DNA of 64,000 nucleotides from positions 148,709 to 212,708 of the forward strand of contig PYSS01000068.1 of the NCBI GenBank assembly GCA_003049465.1, written 5' to 3'. This DNA comes from Magnaporthiopsis rhizophila (Eukaryota > Ascomycota > Sordariomycetes > Magnaporthales > Magnaporthaceae). The position numbers and the translations under genes were made by a program. The notes beneath the pieces were generated by a model. That model made no database searches, had not been told where the DNA came from, and was given only the letters and a program-made list of their open reading frames with translations. Positions 42,961-53,985 of the stretch are shown here, in pieces (the stretch's first letter is position 1; each line of letters starts with the position of its first letter).

Positions 42961-45438
42961 TCATACCACCTCGTCCGCCGCCACGGCCTCGTAGCCTCCC
43001 CTGCGCGTTGCGCCGCTCCTCCTCGAGGCGGCGCCGATGCCCATGCCTGCGGGGCTCTCGTAGACCTCGGTCCAGTTGACCGTCTCGCCGCCCAGCATGC
43101 CGGCGCCGGTCTCGCGGCGACCAAAGACGGGAGCCGGGTCGCACCAAAAGTCGCGGCAATTGGCGACGCAGCCATGCGAGTAAGGGTTCCGCTTGCGCTT
43201 GCGCCGGTTGTTGCCGCCGGCCGCGGCGCCGCGGCCCGTGGCCGTCTCGATGAAGGCGTCGACGCCCAGGAGGCGGCCCCACTGCTTGAGGAAGCCGCCG
43301 CCGCCATGCTTGTGCTTGTGGCCGTGGCCGTGGCCGTGACCGTGAGCGCCCCCGGCGCCGGCGGCGCCGGCGGCTTCTTCGGGCTGACCCATGGCGCCGC
43401 TGGGTGGGAGTGCTCCGCCGGCGGCCCCGGCCGTGTCTGGGTTTAGCGGGGTGCCGGTGGAGGTGAAGGCCGAGTTGAGGGCGGCGGCACCGATGCGGCT
43501 GTCGATGCCAAACATGTTCTCGTAGGTCGTCATGGCGCGCGCGACTTGGATGAACTGGACAAACATGAGCATCGAGACCCACACAAGCTGCAGCGAGGCC
43601 CAGACGCCGGCCAGGAGCGAGTAGCCGTCGGCGTTGATGATCTTGCAGATTGAAGGAGCTAGGATGTTGCACTCCCCCGAGGCGTTCTTGGTGATGTTGG
43701 AGAAGTCTTCGCAGAAAGGAAGAGGTTAGCCATCAGTGGGATGGTCCGGTCGCTGAAGTTGGGAGTCCCCGCGCGGGGAAAGAGGGACGGCGCTTACAGT
43801 AGTAAAGGATGGAGTCATAGGTCAGAATCGCGATTGTCAAGGTGATGATGTACAGGAAGAACTGGCGATGATTGTTGCTGCCTACGCAGTTGTTAACCCA
43901 CGGGCAGTGGCTGCGAGGAGGAGGACTCTTGTCAGTAAGCCGACTCAAACATGTAGTGGGTGTGGTGGACTCACTGGTCATGCTTTGCAACGCAACGGTT
44001 ACACCTCTTGCAGTGTTTGCTCCGCAGGGGCGTGCGGATCATGCAGGGGACGCAGAAGTTGGCCTCGTCAAACTTCCAGAGGCCGATCAACTCGTCGATC
44101 ACGGCCTTCTGCTCAGCCCTGCCGTTCATCTTGGGCACGAAGCCCGGGTCAAACAGCATACAAGTCCCATAAAAGTATGCAACAAGTCCAATGAAGACGG
44201 CAAAGGTCATGTTGAGCAGGTAGTGGGTCGCATCGGCGTCAGCGTAGAGCGTGGTAGCCGGCATGACTGTGAAGAGCCAGTTCATCACGATCCAGAAGAC
44301 AGAGGCGGCAAAAATGCCAGCCAGCCAGGGCTGTGTGTGGGCGAGAAGATGTTAGCGGACGACGCAGCCAAAGATCACATGTATAGCCACGTACCGTTCT
44401 TTGCAGCGACCTCATGTCCGAGGGCGCATACTGCAGCACGTTCTGGGCAACCCACTGCAGGCTGAAGCCGGCGAGCATCATCAGGGGGATACCCAGATAT
44501 ATGGGAAATGCGGCCAGGATGTGGAGGAGGCCCCAGACGAGCACAAAGGGCCACAGGAACAAAAACTTGCCGACGAAGCCGCGGCGGTCCTTGAGCAGGT
44601 ACGAGGCGCCGGGCCAGGTGGGCTGGACGGGGTTGCCGTCCTCGTCGTAGCCGCACTCGTGCAGGGCGCGGTTCCAGGCGGCGACGGTGTTGAGCTCCTG
44701 GGCGGTGATGGCGGGGGTCTTGCCCGTGTTGGTCTTGGCGAAGCGGTCGGCGCCGTACTCGACCATCTTCTGGACGCAGCCGGGCGAGCCCTTGACGAGG
44801 GCCCAGTGCAGGGCGGTGAAGCCTTGCTCGTCGACCGCGTGCACCGAGGCGCCCCAGCGCAGGAACAGGTCGACGCAGGCGGGGAAGCCCTTGTAGGCGG
44901 ACCACATGAGGCCCGTGTGGCCGAAGGCGTCGGCGACGTCGACGGGGATGCCCGAGTGCAGCAGCAGCACGAGCAGCAGCACGTTGCCGTTGAAGGTGCT
45001 GATGTGCAGCGTGTTGTAGCCCTGGGCGTCGGTGGCGAGCGGGTCGGCGCCGTGCTGCAGCAGCAGGTGGACCGTGTAGTAATGGCAGCGCTGGGCCGCC
45101 CACTGCAGCGGCGTGGCCACCGAGTCGCCGCCCTTCTTGTTGATGGGCGCGCCCTTGTCGATGAGGAACTTGCACATGGCGTACTGGTTGTTGATGGCCG
45201 CCCAGTGCAGCGGCGTAATGCCCTCGTCGTCGCAGTACGTCGCGTCGTAGTCGCCCGTCTCGAACAGCTTCTCCATGGCCACCAGGTCGCCCACGCGCGC
45301 CACCTGCATGACGTCGTTCTCCGCCGTCTTGTCGCTGGCCAGCGTGCCCATCTCCATCTCGTTATTCAGCTTGGGCGCGGCCGCTGCCGCCTTGACCGTG
45401 GGCTGCGCCGGCGCGGAGCCTGGCCCGTTGTGCGCCAT
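42961..45438 (-). CDS. akr1: AKR1-type palmitoyltransferase (ankyrin-DHHC), apparent frameshift
   Basis: Exons are 44395-45438, 43975-44330, 43798-43910 and 42961-43707. The enzyme attaches palmitate to cysteines of Golgi and endosomal membrane proteins. Six ankyrin repeats (for example [40 protein letters not shown]) precede paired membrane helices. The catalytic block [23 protein letters not shown] runs into DHHC (about residues 466-469), built across an intron. Exon 4 needs one base removed near 43680-43681 to read [14 protein letters not shown]; as given, the frame from the splice site leaves the family sequence. The ATG at 45438 is chosen; the frame extends upstream without a better ATG, and a 5' UTR intron is possible. 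A His-rich [13 protein letters not shown] run lies in the C-terminal region. Confidence 0.85.
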
Positions 45439-46225
45439 CGTCGCCTTCGACGCGGGCGCCAACCCAATCCCTCCCGTCCCGTTGGCTTCCACCGCCCTTT
45501 TCTCCCGGTCCCGGGTCTCTGGTTCTTGCTGTCGAAGCGAAATCTGGGGAGAAGCCGGGGTCAGAAAGCCTCGAGGTATCCGTTCGTCTCGCTTTGACCG
45601 CCGCACTGTTTAGAGATCGGTCGAGGTACTAGGCGCCGCTCCTGAACAGTCAGACGGACGGATAATGAATTTTCGGACAAGCGAGGGAACCAAAGCAAAG
45701 CACAAAGAAGAAGAAAAAAACGAAAGTCCAGACCGAGGGGCTGAGTTCCAGAATCGAGGCTAGGGCGAGCCAGGCTGGAAGGGGAAATCTAATTTGCTTG
45801 CCAGCTGCCCGCGCTAACCAACGACGCGGCCGCTGGAGCAAGGCTGACGCGGACGGACGGGGGTGCGGCATGGAAGGCTTGCCCCCTGGACCAGGACGGA
45901 TCAGCGGCTGTCATTGGGCAAGTAATAAGTGGGGCGGCAGGGGCCAGCGGTGGGGCTGGAGCTGGCAATTGCCAGCGCAGCCCGACTGATCGGATCGCTC
46001 GGAGCCGGACTTGAGCCGCGAACAATCGCCTACCTCCGAGAAACTGATCCGGTCACTGAGTCGAGTTGAGGCTGGCCGTCGGGCAGAGTCCAACTGTCGC
46101 CTTTCCATCGCGAGCGCGTTTATGGGCTGCACGCCGCAGCGCGTTCTTCGAAGCGCAACCATCCCACTCTGTTGGCTTTGCGACTGTACTTCGCCACCAC
46201 GACCAACCCTCCCCCGCCGACCGCC
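45439..46225. promoter_or_regulatory. Shared divergent promoter of akr1 and SRP receptor beta genes
   Basis: The two start codons are 787 bp apart and transcribed away from each other. No other gene fits between them. No specific factor site is claimed. Confidence 0.5.
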
Positions 46226-47131
46226 ATGATGAGCATGCCCGACCCCCTCCGCTCCTTTCTGGAGCAGCTGCTCGCGCCCTCGCCCCTGGTGCTGTGCCTC
46301 GGCATCGCCTTCGTCCTCATCTTCCCGTTCGTCCTCCACCTTGCCCTCAGCGGCTCGACCCAGTATGTCGCCCTGCCCTCGGTCCTGCTCGCGGGCCCGT
46401 CGGGCGCCGGCAAGACGGCGCTGCTGGGCCACCTCGAGCGCCGCGGCGGCCACGTCCCGACCCACGTCACGCAGCGCCCCCACAGCGTCGAGCTTTCTGT
46501 CGGTGGTGGCGGCGGCAATAAGAAAAACAACAGCTTCCGCGACGACCTCGACGCGCTCGGCGTCGAGCATTCCAAGTTCCTGTTGCAGGACACTCCCGGC
46601 CACGGCAAGCTGCGCGCCGCGGCGCTGCGGCGCGTCGCGGCGGCGACGAAGGACCGCGTCCGCGGCATCGTCTTCGTTGTCGACGCCGCCATGATTTCGG
46701 AGCCCGAGTGCCTGGCCGACGCGGCCGCGTTCCTCTACGACGTCCTCATCATACTGCAGCGGCGCGCCGGGTCCGGGAAGTCGAGCCGCGCGCCGGACGC
46801 CGTGCCCGTGCTCATCGCGGCCAATAAGATGGACCTGTTCACGGCGCTCCCCGCCGCCTTGGTCAAGAGCAACCTCGAGGCCGAGCTGGGCCGCATCCGG
46901 AGCACGCGCAGCAGGGGCCTGCTGGACTCGGGCGTGGGCGCGGACGACGTCGACACCGTCACCGCGGGCAAGGAGGACGGCGACGACTGGCTGGGCCAGT
47001 ACGGCAGCGAGAAGTTTACTTTTGCGCAGATGCGCGAGTTCGACATCGAAGTCGACGTGATCGGCGGCAATGTCGAGGGCGAGGGCCCTGGCGTCGACAA
47101 GTGGTGGGACTGGATCGCGGACCAGCTCTGA
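46226..47131 (+). CDS. SRP102: Signal recognition particle receptor beta subunit
   Basis: This is a single exon of 301 aa. The first of two adjacent ATGs is used (context CGCCATGATG); an upstream in-frame ATG at 46172 would add a leader not typical of the family. The GTPase anchors the SRP receptor to the ER membrane. A single N-terminal membrane helix (LVLCLGIAFVLIFPFVLHLAL) is followed by the Ras/Arf-type GTPase fold: G1 loop GPSGAGKT (57-64), G3 DTPGHGK (122-128) and G4 NKMD (200-203). The sequence between G1 and G3 contains a Gly/Asn insertion. The C-terminus has a long inserted acidic region before FDIEVDVIGG and the final WWDWIADQL. Assignment rests on this architecture and is firm. Confidence 0.9.
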   Translation: MMSMPDPLRSFLEQLLAPSPLVLCLGIAFVLIFPFVLHLALSGSTQYVALPSVLLAGPSGAGKTALLGHLERRGGHVPTHVTQRPHSVELSVGGGGGNKKNNSFRDDLDALGVEHSKFLLQDTPGHGKLRAAALRRVAAATKDRVRGIVFVVDAAMISEPECLADAAAFLYDVLIILQRRAGSGKSSRAPDAVPVLIAANKMDLFTALPAALVKSNLEAELGRIRSTRSRGLLDSGVGADDVDTVTAGKEDGDDWLGQYGSEKFTFAQMREFDIEVDVIGGNVEGEGPGVDKWWDWIADQL

Positions 47132-47742
47132 GGCTTTCTTTGCCTGTGTTTGTCTTGCAGAGCTATTTCCTTTTGACGAAACAAACTGTTTGTGTAGCGC
47201 GGTTTCGACACTTGTGCGACTTGAGGTGGTCGCATCGAAGATGAAAACCGCATCGAGATACCATTCGAAAGCACCCGTACGAAAAAAAAAAAAAAAAAAA
47301 AAAAAAAAANNNNNNNNNAAAAAAAAAAAAAAAAAAAAAAAAAAGCAGGAAAATTTGTCTATTTCCGGCGTTTGTTCATCGCTCCCATGGCCATGGGCAG
47401 CCGTAGACGTTGAGTCTACCAACCGAGAAACCTCTGTATCTAGTATCTATGGAATACCAAGCCTCGCCTTTCTGCGCCATCTATGATCCCTCCCTGGAAT
47501 GAAACACGTGTTGACAATGTGCGCATCCCCGCGTATATGCTCAGCAATAAAGAGAGAGAAAAAAAGGAAAACAAAAACAGAGTACGAAAGTTGTCATGCC
47601 ACCCCTCCACTCGTCATGGTCATCATGATCTCGTACCGATCGCAAGCCTGCGCACATAAGCAAAGTAGAGATTCCCCTGGTAGGCATCGCAGCTCCTCCA
47701 CGTCCCCCTCCCCACGCCGCCCAGTTTGGACTCAAGATCCTC
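47132..47742. other. Intergenic between convergent genes, poly-A with sequence gap
   Basis: An A tract at 47282-47344 contains nine Ns (47310-47318), so its length is uncertain. No gene is seen. Confidence 0.7.
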
Positions 47743-49423
47743 CTAAGCCTTGAGCCTCTTGGTCATAAAGGTCAACAGGTCGACCTTTGTGACGACGGCG
47801 AGCGGCTTGGCCAGGTGGCCGCGGCCTTTATCGCCGGCCGGCTCCGTGACGACGGCGGCGCTGTTCCACTCGAGGAACTTGCTGAGCACGTCGAGCGGCG
47901 TGTCCATGGTGATCTCGACAAACTTGCGGCGCCTGCCGCCGTCGACCAGGCCGCCGCGCGGGTCCGTCACCACCTCGTCGAGGCGGCCAAAGTCGAACAT
48001 GACGTCGCTGACGGGGCTGTCGCTGCGCACGCGGCCCCGCGACACATGGCTGAGCATGTTGCCCAGCGTCACGATCCCCACCAGCCGGTTGCCGCGGCCC
48101 GGGGAAAGCACGGGCAGCTGGTCGAAGCCCTTGTCGCGCATCGTCTCGATGGCGTCGCCGCACGGACTGTCGGCCAGCACCGACGTAACGGGCTTGAGCC
48201 GCAGCTCGCGCACCGTCGCCAAGCCGTACGGGTTGACGCTCGCCCGGCGGCTGCTGCGGGCGATGGGCGACGACGGCTCGGCCGCGGCGCCGTTGCTGCT
48301 GCTGCTGCTGTCGCTATCGACCGGCAGGAGGTTGTTGGCGGCGAGCCAGTCGTCGTCGGCGAACTTGGACAGGTAGCTACGGATGCTATCCGGCAAGACC
48401 ACAACCACGACGTCGTCGGGTCCCAGGTCCAGGTCCTTGCAGGCGCGCACCATGGCGGCCATGGCGGATCCCGACGAGCCGCCGACCAGCAAGCCCTCCT
48501 CGGCGATAAGGCGGCGCGCGTACATGAAGGATTCGCGGTCCTCGGTCTTGTACCACATGTCAACGGCCTCGCGGTCCAGCACGTCGGGCACGAAGTCGTA
48601 GCCGATGCCCTCGACCTTGTATGGCTTGTTGGCGCCCTCCTCATTGAGGCTTTCGGGCAGGGCCAGGATGCTACCGACGGGGTCGGCGGCCACGATCTTG
48701 ACCGAGACCGAGTGCTTGCGCATGCCCTTGGCCAGACCCGAGATGGTGCCTCCTGTCCCCGCGCCGGCGACCACGACGGTCACGCGCCCTCCGGTCTGGG
48801 CCCAGATCTCCTCGGCGGTGCCGAGCTCGTGGGCGAGCGGGTTGTTGGGGTTCGTGTACTGGTCGAGGATGTGCGAGTTGGGGATCTCCTTCTGCAGCCG
48901 CCGCGCGACGCCGATGTGCGACTCGGGCGCGTCCCAGGCCGCCTGGGTCGGGGTGCGGATGATTGTGGCGCCCAGGGCCTTGAGCACCGACACCTTCTCG
49001 GCCGACATCTTCTCGGGGAGCGTGATGATGGTCTTGTAGCCCTTGACGGCGCCCACGAGCGCCAGGCCAATGCCACTGCAAAGTTGCCAATCTCGTGTCA
49101 GCACCAGGCACAAAAACAAACTATATCGCACGGTCCGTTCATGGGGGCCGGGGGACCAACGTGTTCCCACTCGTGGGCTCGATCAGGGTGTCTCCGGGCT
49201 TGATCCTGCCGTCCTTCTCGGCCTCCTCAATCATGCGCAGTGCTATGCGGTCCTTGACGCTGCCGCCGGCGTTGAAGAGCTCGACCTTGGCCAAGACCTG
49301 GGCCTTGATGCCGAGCGACTGTGGGATCTTGTTGAGTCGCACGAGGGGCGTGTTGCCGATCAGCTCGGTCGCGGAGCCAGCCACGGCCTGCGCGCCGTCG
49401 GCGGCCTGGCGGTTGGAGGCCAT
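47743..49423 (-). CDS. CYS4: Cystathionine beta-synthase
   Basis: Exons 49161-49423 and 47743-49075 give 531 aa; the intron (GTTGGT, GCTGACAC, TGCAG) joins EPTSGNT to GIGLALVG. The PLP enzyme condenses serine and homocysteine to cystathionine in transsulfuration (EC 4.2.1.22). PLP-lysine is in [10 protein letters not shown] (about K57), and the phosphate-binding loop is [34 protein letters not shown] and the active-site [14 protein letters not shown] are present. A C-terminal pair of CBS domains (about residues 365-530) follows a disordered Ser-rich linker. Fungal enzymes lack the N-terminal heme domain, and none is seen. The protein is likely cytosolic. The neighbouring SRP receptor gene is convergent. 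Confidence 0.95.
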
Positions 49424-49727
49424 CGTCAGGGTTGGAGAAGGTAAGTCTGGGAGAATATATAGCTTGTTAGATCCTCGAGGAAGGTATATAGGTGGCAGAC
49501 CAGCTCGGGGATATAAACCTGGAGGTTCGTACGGGAGAAATGGAAGGACAAACACCAGCAGGAGGGATGGAAACGCTCGTCACTCGAGAGGTGGAACGTC
49601 ACCTTTGAGGCAGGGATCCGAGCTTAAGTTCAGATCAGATTTACCTTTGTCTTTTGAGTCCGCCAGCTCGGGCCAGGCGGTCAATGTATGCAAGTCAGCG
49701 GAGAATGGCCCAGGCAACTGTGCTTCT

Positions 49728-49760
<33 letters not shown>

Positions 49761-50269
49761 TTCAGAGGAATTTGCCCCCGCGGACCGCCACAGGCAGGCT
49801 GGCATCAAAGCCGACGGTAGGCGACATGTGGAGCCTCGGCCGTTTTATGCTTAAGCTATGACAGGAACATGAAAATGCCCAGCCGTTTCCAGCGTTGTAT
49901 TGGAAATGGCGCCGACATTGGCGGCTGGCGGGATGGATACCTATGCATTTACTTCAGCCTTGCTCATTAGCTTTTAGATCTCGTCCTTGTTCTTTCTCTT
50001 TAGTTCCGTAGTGGAGGCGGGCGGCCGATTTTATCAAGCCAGTCCCGTGGAATTTGGGCAGCTGGGGAAGACCAAGGGTTCCGATCCTCGCTCCCCCAGA
50101 GACACAAAGCCTGCACCCCATCTACAAGATGGCCAAAAACCTCTTGAGGAGACATCTACAGCTGATTTAAATTTCGAGAGGGAAGAGGGCACCTATCCGG
50201 CTCGAGCTCACATCACCCTTGCGTATCCCCGCTCAGTGATGCGCAGAGATAATATCACCACGACACCCA
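49424..50269. other. Intergenic with A27 tract and LPMO-like relic
   Basis: The A tract at 49733-49759 lies 310 bp before the CBS start. About 50200-50275 carries the short segment related to the 1.2-kb relic, reading AHITLAYPRS on the plus strand. Confidence 0.5.
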
Positions 50270-50275
50270 CTACCT
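50200..50275 (+). pseudogene. Short segment related to the LPMO-like relic
   Basis: The plus strand reads ARAHITLAYPRSVM then ITTTP, matching HVALTYPRSMM and ITTTP of the relic at 1193-1339, in inverted orientation. No signal peptide or later exon is found here. Confidence 0.4.
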
Positions 50276-51019
50276 TAATCTTTCTGATGCTGTGGGTGTA
50301 CAAACAACCGAAATTCTCACCTCAACGCCATCGGTCCCTGCCCTCCGCTTTATACTCACTCGGCAGATACTGCCGTCTCGTAGCAGCAAAACTGCCCTGT
50401 CCGGCGCGTTTACCGCTAGCCAACGAATTTCGTTAAGGCTTATCGCGCTGGCCCTGTCAATGACCGCCGGATGGTCCGCCGTCGCGTAACAAGTGTAGTG
50501 TGTCCCGGCCAAGTCCATTTGACCCACCACGATGAAGCCGGCCCTGCTGGGCTGCGGCCCGTTCTGCCGGCGGATGTGCAAAGCAATCCCCATTGAAGAC
50601 TCTGGATAACGCCCCCGTAGCGCTGTGGAATATTCTTGCGGGGTTTCCTGACGGAGCTCCGGGTCTGCTGCGCACAGTCGGATGCCGTCCGATAACGTCA
50701 CCACTACTCTCACTGGAACCAGCTGGCGGATTGGTCCGTGTAGGCTGGCACGCCAGTCGGTGGTAGTGGTCCGCAAATACATTGTGACCGGGACCAGGTC
50801 TTGCATCTCGCGGCGAGGGATGTAGACGAGGTGTTCGCGGTCCATTCTGCGCGCTGCCACTAGTTGCCCGGAGGCCGCTGTAGCCCAGACCGAGAGTGCC
50901 TTCTCCTCCGGCGTAGGCACGCGCATGAAGGTGTGCTGGAGATGCAGAAGGATTTCAACCGGATTTCTCTGGCGCGGTGACTCGAACCGTTGAAGGCAGG
51001 AGAAGGAGCAGGCAGTCAC
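50270..51019 (-). CDS. Hypothetical protein, 249 aa
   Basis: A single open frame runs from ATG at 51019 to the stop at 50270. The C-terminal half reads as protein, with HYTCYATADHPAVIDRASA, EIRWLAVNAPDRAVLLLRDG and CRVSIKRRAG, suggesting beta-rich globular sequence. The N-terminal part (RVPTPEEKALSVWATAASGQ) also has plausible helices. No family is recognised, and no introns are needed. The frame overlaps the LPMO-like segment boundary at its 3' end by a few bases. Confidence is moderate because the region around it is relic-rich. Confidence 0.4.
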   Translation of the reverse strand: MTACSFSCLQRFESPRQRNPVEILLHLQHTFMRVPTPEEKALSVWATAASGQLVAARRMDREHLVYIPRREMQDLVPVTMYLRTTTTDWRASLHGPIRQLVPVRVVVTLSDGIRLCAADPELRQETPQEYSTALRGRYPESSMGIALHIRRQNGPQPSRAGFIVVGQMDLAGTHYTCYATADHPAVIDRASAISLNEIRWLAVNAPDRAVLLLRDGSICRVSIKRRAGTDGVEVRISVVCTPTASERLR

Positions 51020-52943
51020 ATGCTTTCAGTAACGCTATGTACGGGCCAGAGAAGCCAGGAGGGCAGCAGGTATTGGCCAACCGGCGTCTTGATTTGACAC
51101 GCCACCAGCACGGGTTTCGATGCAGTGACTTGGTAGACCTCCTGCCATCTCCACTTTGATTCAGGGGTAAAAACCTCGTGCGCGCCGGGCGCTGTTGCCG
51201 CGCCGGGGTGGTCACAGTGATCACGGATACGGTACCTAGCACGAACATTTGGAAATTGAATTCATTGTATTCCACTGTGGTGAGCCAGGAGCGCCTCGCC
51301 ACCTCGGTCGGATCAATGGGGGTGGCTTGACCGAGGGGATGGCGAAGGGAGCAATTGCCGGTTTAGGTGCTGGTCGTGGTGTCGGGCGGGAGTCGTTGTG
51401 CCGCTCGAGTGTCGAGACTCCTAGCCCCGGCCGCGGCTCCGTCGACGACTCCTGCTTCTGCTGCGGTCCCGATGGGCGCCGCCTGACCGAGGTGCCCCTC
51501 GACCCCTCTCGGCGCGAGTGACGGTTTCTGTCCCTGTCTCTATCCTATCCCTGTCACGATCACGATCTCGGTCTCGACTGCGGTCACGATCGCGCGGTCT
51601 CGGTCATGGTCATGGCGGACCCACTGGCCGCCAGCGATTGTGATCACTAGCTGGATGTGCCAATCTAGTTGCTAGCCCTACTCTACAGGGCCTCCGTTGC
51701 CCGGAGCCCAGGCTTTCGAACAGGCCCTCGTCCACCAACGAGCCTCAATGTGCTGTGCTGCACTAGTTTCTGATACCCAGCGGAGCCAACACGAACCGCC
51801 TCCATCCCTCGCTGCTAGCCAAGCGTTGCGCAAACGAGGATGACCCAGACGTCAGCGGGTGCCCTCCGGATACCGCCTGATTCTCGCCTCTTAGACTCTG
51901 ATGAAGCATCAGGATCACGGCGACTGCGTTTCCTTTGCGCATAGTCGCAACGCATCCCACATGGTTAGGTACCTGGGTAGCCGCCGACGACGCCCGACAA
52001 GGATGACGTTCAGAGGAGTGACGAAGCGTCTCGCTTGCACCCCTAATAACAAAGTCGATCCCTGCCAAGCTGCCGGCCGCCACAATCCTATACTCGTAGA
52101 CTTGCCTCGATGCCACAATACTGTATTCCCTTTGCATACAATACATCTTGCCATAGCCTGGTCTCCGCCTTAGAGGGAAATCAAAACAGAAGATGGGCCG
52201 GTGGAGGAGTGTTTTCTGTTCCCCGTATGTGCCCGGTGCAGCAATGTGGCTGCGTCATCTCCAACGCAATGAGACCGGCTGGACTTGCTCGACGTCGGTA
52301 ACATGTACAAGACTGGGAAGATGGAGCCTGTACATGTGCGCAGAAGAAAGCACCAATTCTTTATTGACAATCTATCCAGCCTATTTACATATCAGCCCAA
52401 GGCTGGCGTCTCTGCATTGGCGTTACCCAGGCAGTACCACGAGGAGGTTGCAGAGTCCGACTTCACTGCCCGCCGTTCCCCTGAGGGGCCCCGACACCCC
52501 AGCCCGGAGGCCGGAGGCGCTGGCAAAATGGCAAAGGAAAGGCACGCGCTTGTTCATAACAACCACAAAAAAAAAAAAAAAAACGAAGCGCTAGGCGACC
52601 GGATGTTTCACCGAACTGATTCCCACATATCAGTCATCTGGGGCCTCTTGCGAGGAACCCCGAGAAGTCGCATTGCAATCGGACTTGTGTCCGCACCAGG
52701 CACAAGATCAGGGCGCTCCCCGAAGGGCCTTCCCATCTCTAGCAACGGCTACTGCCGCCGCGGTGGAATGGTGCGTTCAATGCCCCATTCATTGCAGGTT
52801 GCAATCAGACTTGCGTCCGACCAGAGAAGCCACATCAGGCGCGATCGCAAGGATGCAGCCGTCAGCGACAAGCAGCATACAGCCGCCTCTCGGCACAGGG
52901 AGTCCAGGACTTGCCCCATGCTTGCAACAACCCGCCCACTGGG
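51020..52943. other. Intergenic relic region
   Basis: Holds an Arg/Asp/Ser-rich short frame on the minus strand (about 51420-51610), and an A16 tract at 52567-52582. A degenerate ~130-bp direct repeat around TTGCAATCGGACTTG (52674) and TTGCAATCAGACTTG (52800) is also seen. No intact gene is recognised. Confidence 0.5.
51420..51610 (-). pseudogene. RS/RD-repeat protein fragment
   Basis: One minus-strand frame reads PRPRDRDRSRDRDRDRD, then later RDRSRSRSRRRSRGRG and a stop. It resembles the tail of an SR-type splicing protein. A stop codon precedes it directly and no RNA-recognition motif is near. It could be a lone 3' exon or chance low-complexity sequence. Confidence 0.3.
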
Positions 52944-53933
52944 TTAAATGTCGTCCCACGACGCAACCGCGGCAATCATGTCCGGGTTTTGGCCTTCCTT
53001 GTAAGGGCATTCCACAGACTTGGGGGCTTTCTTTGGGGCCCTTTTGATCGTGTCCTCCCGGACCTTGTCACCCCATTGGGTCTGGATGGGAGTCCCGTCT
53101 GGGTTCCACCCGGCGACGATGGTTGACTTCCATGTCTCAATGACGAGCCGGGCCTTCTCGAGGGCATGGGCTGTGATGCGGCCGCTCTTTTCGGCCTCTT
53201 CAAACTTGGTGAAGGCCACGTCGCAAGCGACGTGAACCCCGGCCCAATCGATCTCTCTGTCCTCGTCCTCGCCAACGAGGTATTCATGGACGCGGGGTAC
53301 GCCATGATGGGCCTGGATATTGCGAGCTCCGTAATCTTGGACCACCTCGAAGGCGGCGCGGAAGTCCATGCCCAGGACCCTCGCAATATCGTGGAGGCGC
53401 AGGAATAAAGGCGTCAACGGGAGGGCATCCAGGTTTTCGCCATCGTCACGCCACCGCTTGATCGCATCCACCTCCTTGCGTAATGTATCAAGAAGGTCGC
53501 CGACCCAGCCCGGGATCATGACCCAGCGTCCCGCAGCCTCCACCCTCTCATTGTGAACCAACGGATCAACGCCAGTCTTCTCCAGATAGGCGCGGAGGGT
53601 GGCCTTGGCTTCCTCCTTCAATTGGGTCTCGGCCCACCGCATGGCTTGAATGTTCTTGGCGTGCCAGTCGCCCACCATGAGGAAGTACTCGAGGTCCTTG
53701 AAGCGGCCTTTGTCGGGCTGGAGGCTGGCAACCTCCGCGTTCCGGACCGCAAGGCTTGCCTGGAGGGCTTTGGCTTCGGCTTCGCGGGCCTTGGCCTCGT
53801 CCTGGGCCTTGGCTTGGGCCTTGGCTTGGGCCTCGATCCTGGCCTCAGCCTCCTCGAGCTTTTGGCGAAGCGCCCCGATCTCTTCTTGGTGGCGCAGACG
53901 GACCAGCTCGATCCCGATCAGTCGGTTGTCACT
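52944..53933 (-). CDS. Coiled-coil hypothetical protein, 5' end unclear
   Basis: The frame is open for about 330 codons. The first ATG gives 244 aa (start 53678, MVGDWHAKNIQ), but open sequence upstream reads RLRHQEEIGALRQKLEEAEAR and then Ala/Gln/Lys-rich helix, an obvious coiled coil that likely belongs to the protein. The C-terminal part contains VLGMDFRAAFEVVQDYG, YLVGEDEDREIDWAGVHVA and a basic-acidic tail ending AAVASWDDI. No family is recognised. It stands head-to-head with the 53986 frame about 50 bp away. Confidence 0.4.
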   Translation of the reverse strand, partial: SDNRLIGIELVRLRHQEEIGALRQKLEEAEARIEAQAKAQAKAQDEAKAREAEAKALQASLAVRNAEVASLQPDKGRFKDLEYFLMVGDWHAKNIQAMRWAETQLKEEAKATLRAYLEKTGVDPLVHNERVEAAGRWVMIPGWVGDLLDTLRKEVDAIKRWRDDGENLDALPLTPLFLRLHDIARVLGMDFRAAFEVVQDYGARNIQAHHGVPRVHEYLVGEDEDREIDWAGVHVACDVAFTKFEEAEKSGRITAHALEKARLVIETWKSTIVAGWNPDGTPIQTQWGDKVREDTIKRAPKKAPKSVECPYKEGQNPDMIAAVASWDDI

Positions 53934-53985
53934 TTATTGATCGCTTCCCTCTCTCCTCTGCCTTTTTCTCGTTCCTGCAGCCAAA

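Noticed and set aside
44401..45597. Plus-strand frame of 398 codons
   Set aside because: Antisense shadow of the akr1 ankyrin exon; high third-position GC keeps it open.
45911..47422. Minus-strand frame of 503 codons spanning the N gap
   Set aside because: It runs through a poly-T/N tract and is antisense to the SRP receptor beta gene.
47815..49203. Long plus-strand frame of 462 codons
   Set aside because: It is the opposite-strand shadow of the cystathionine beta-synthase gene; the composition is Arg/Ala/Val/Asp-rich with no motif.
50990..51015. GGTTCGAGTC-like tRNA T-arm on the minus strand
   Set aside because: The flanking bases do not form the five-pair T stem and no D or anticodon arm is present. 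No tRNA was convincing anywhere in the window.
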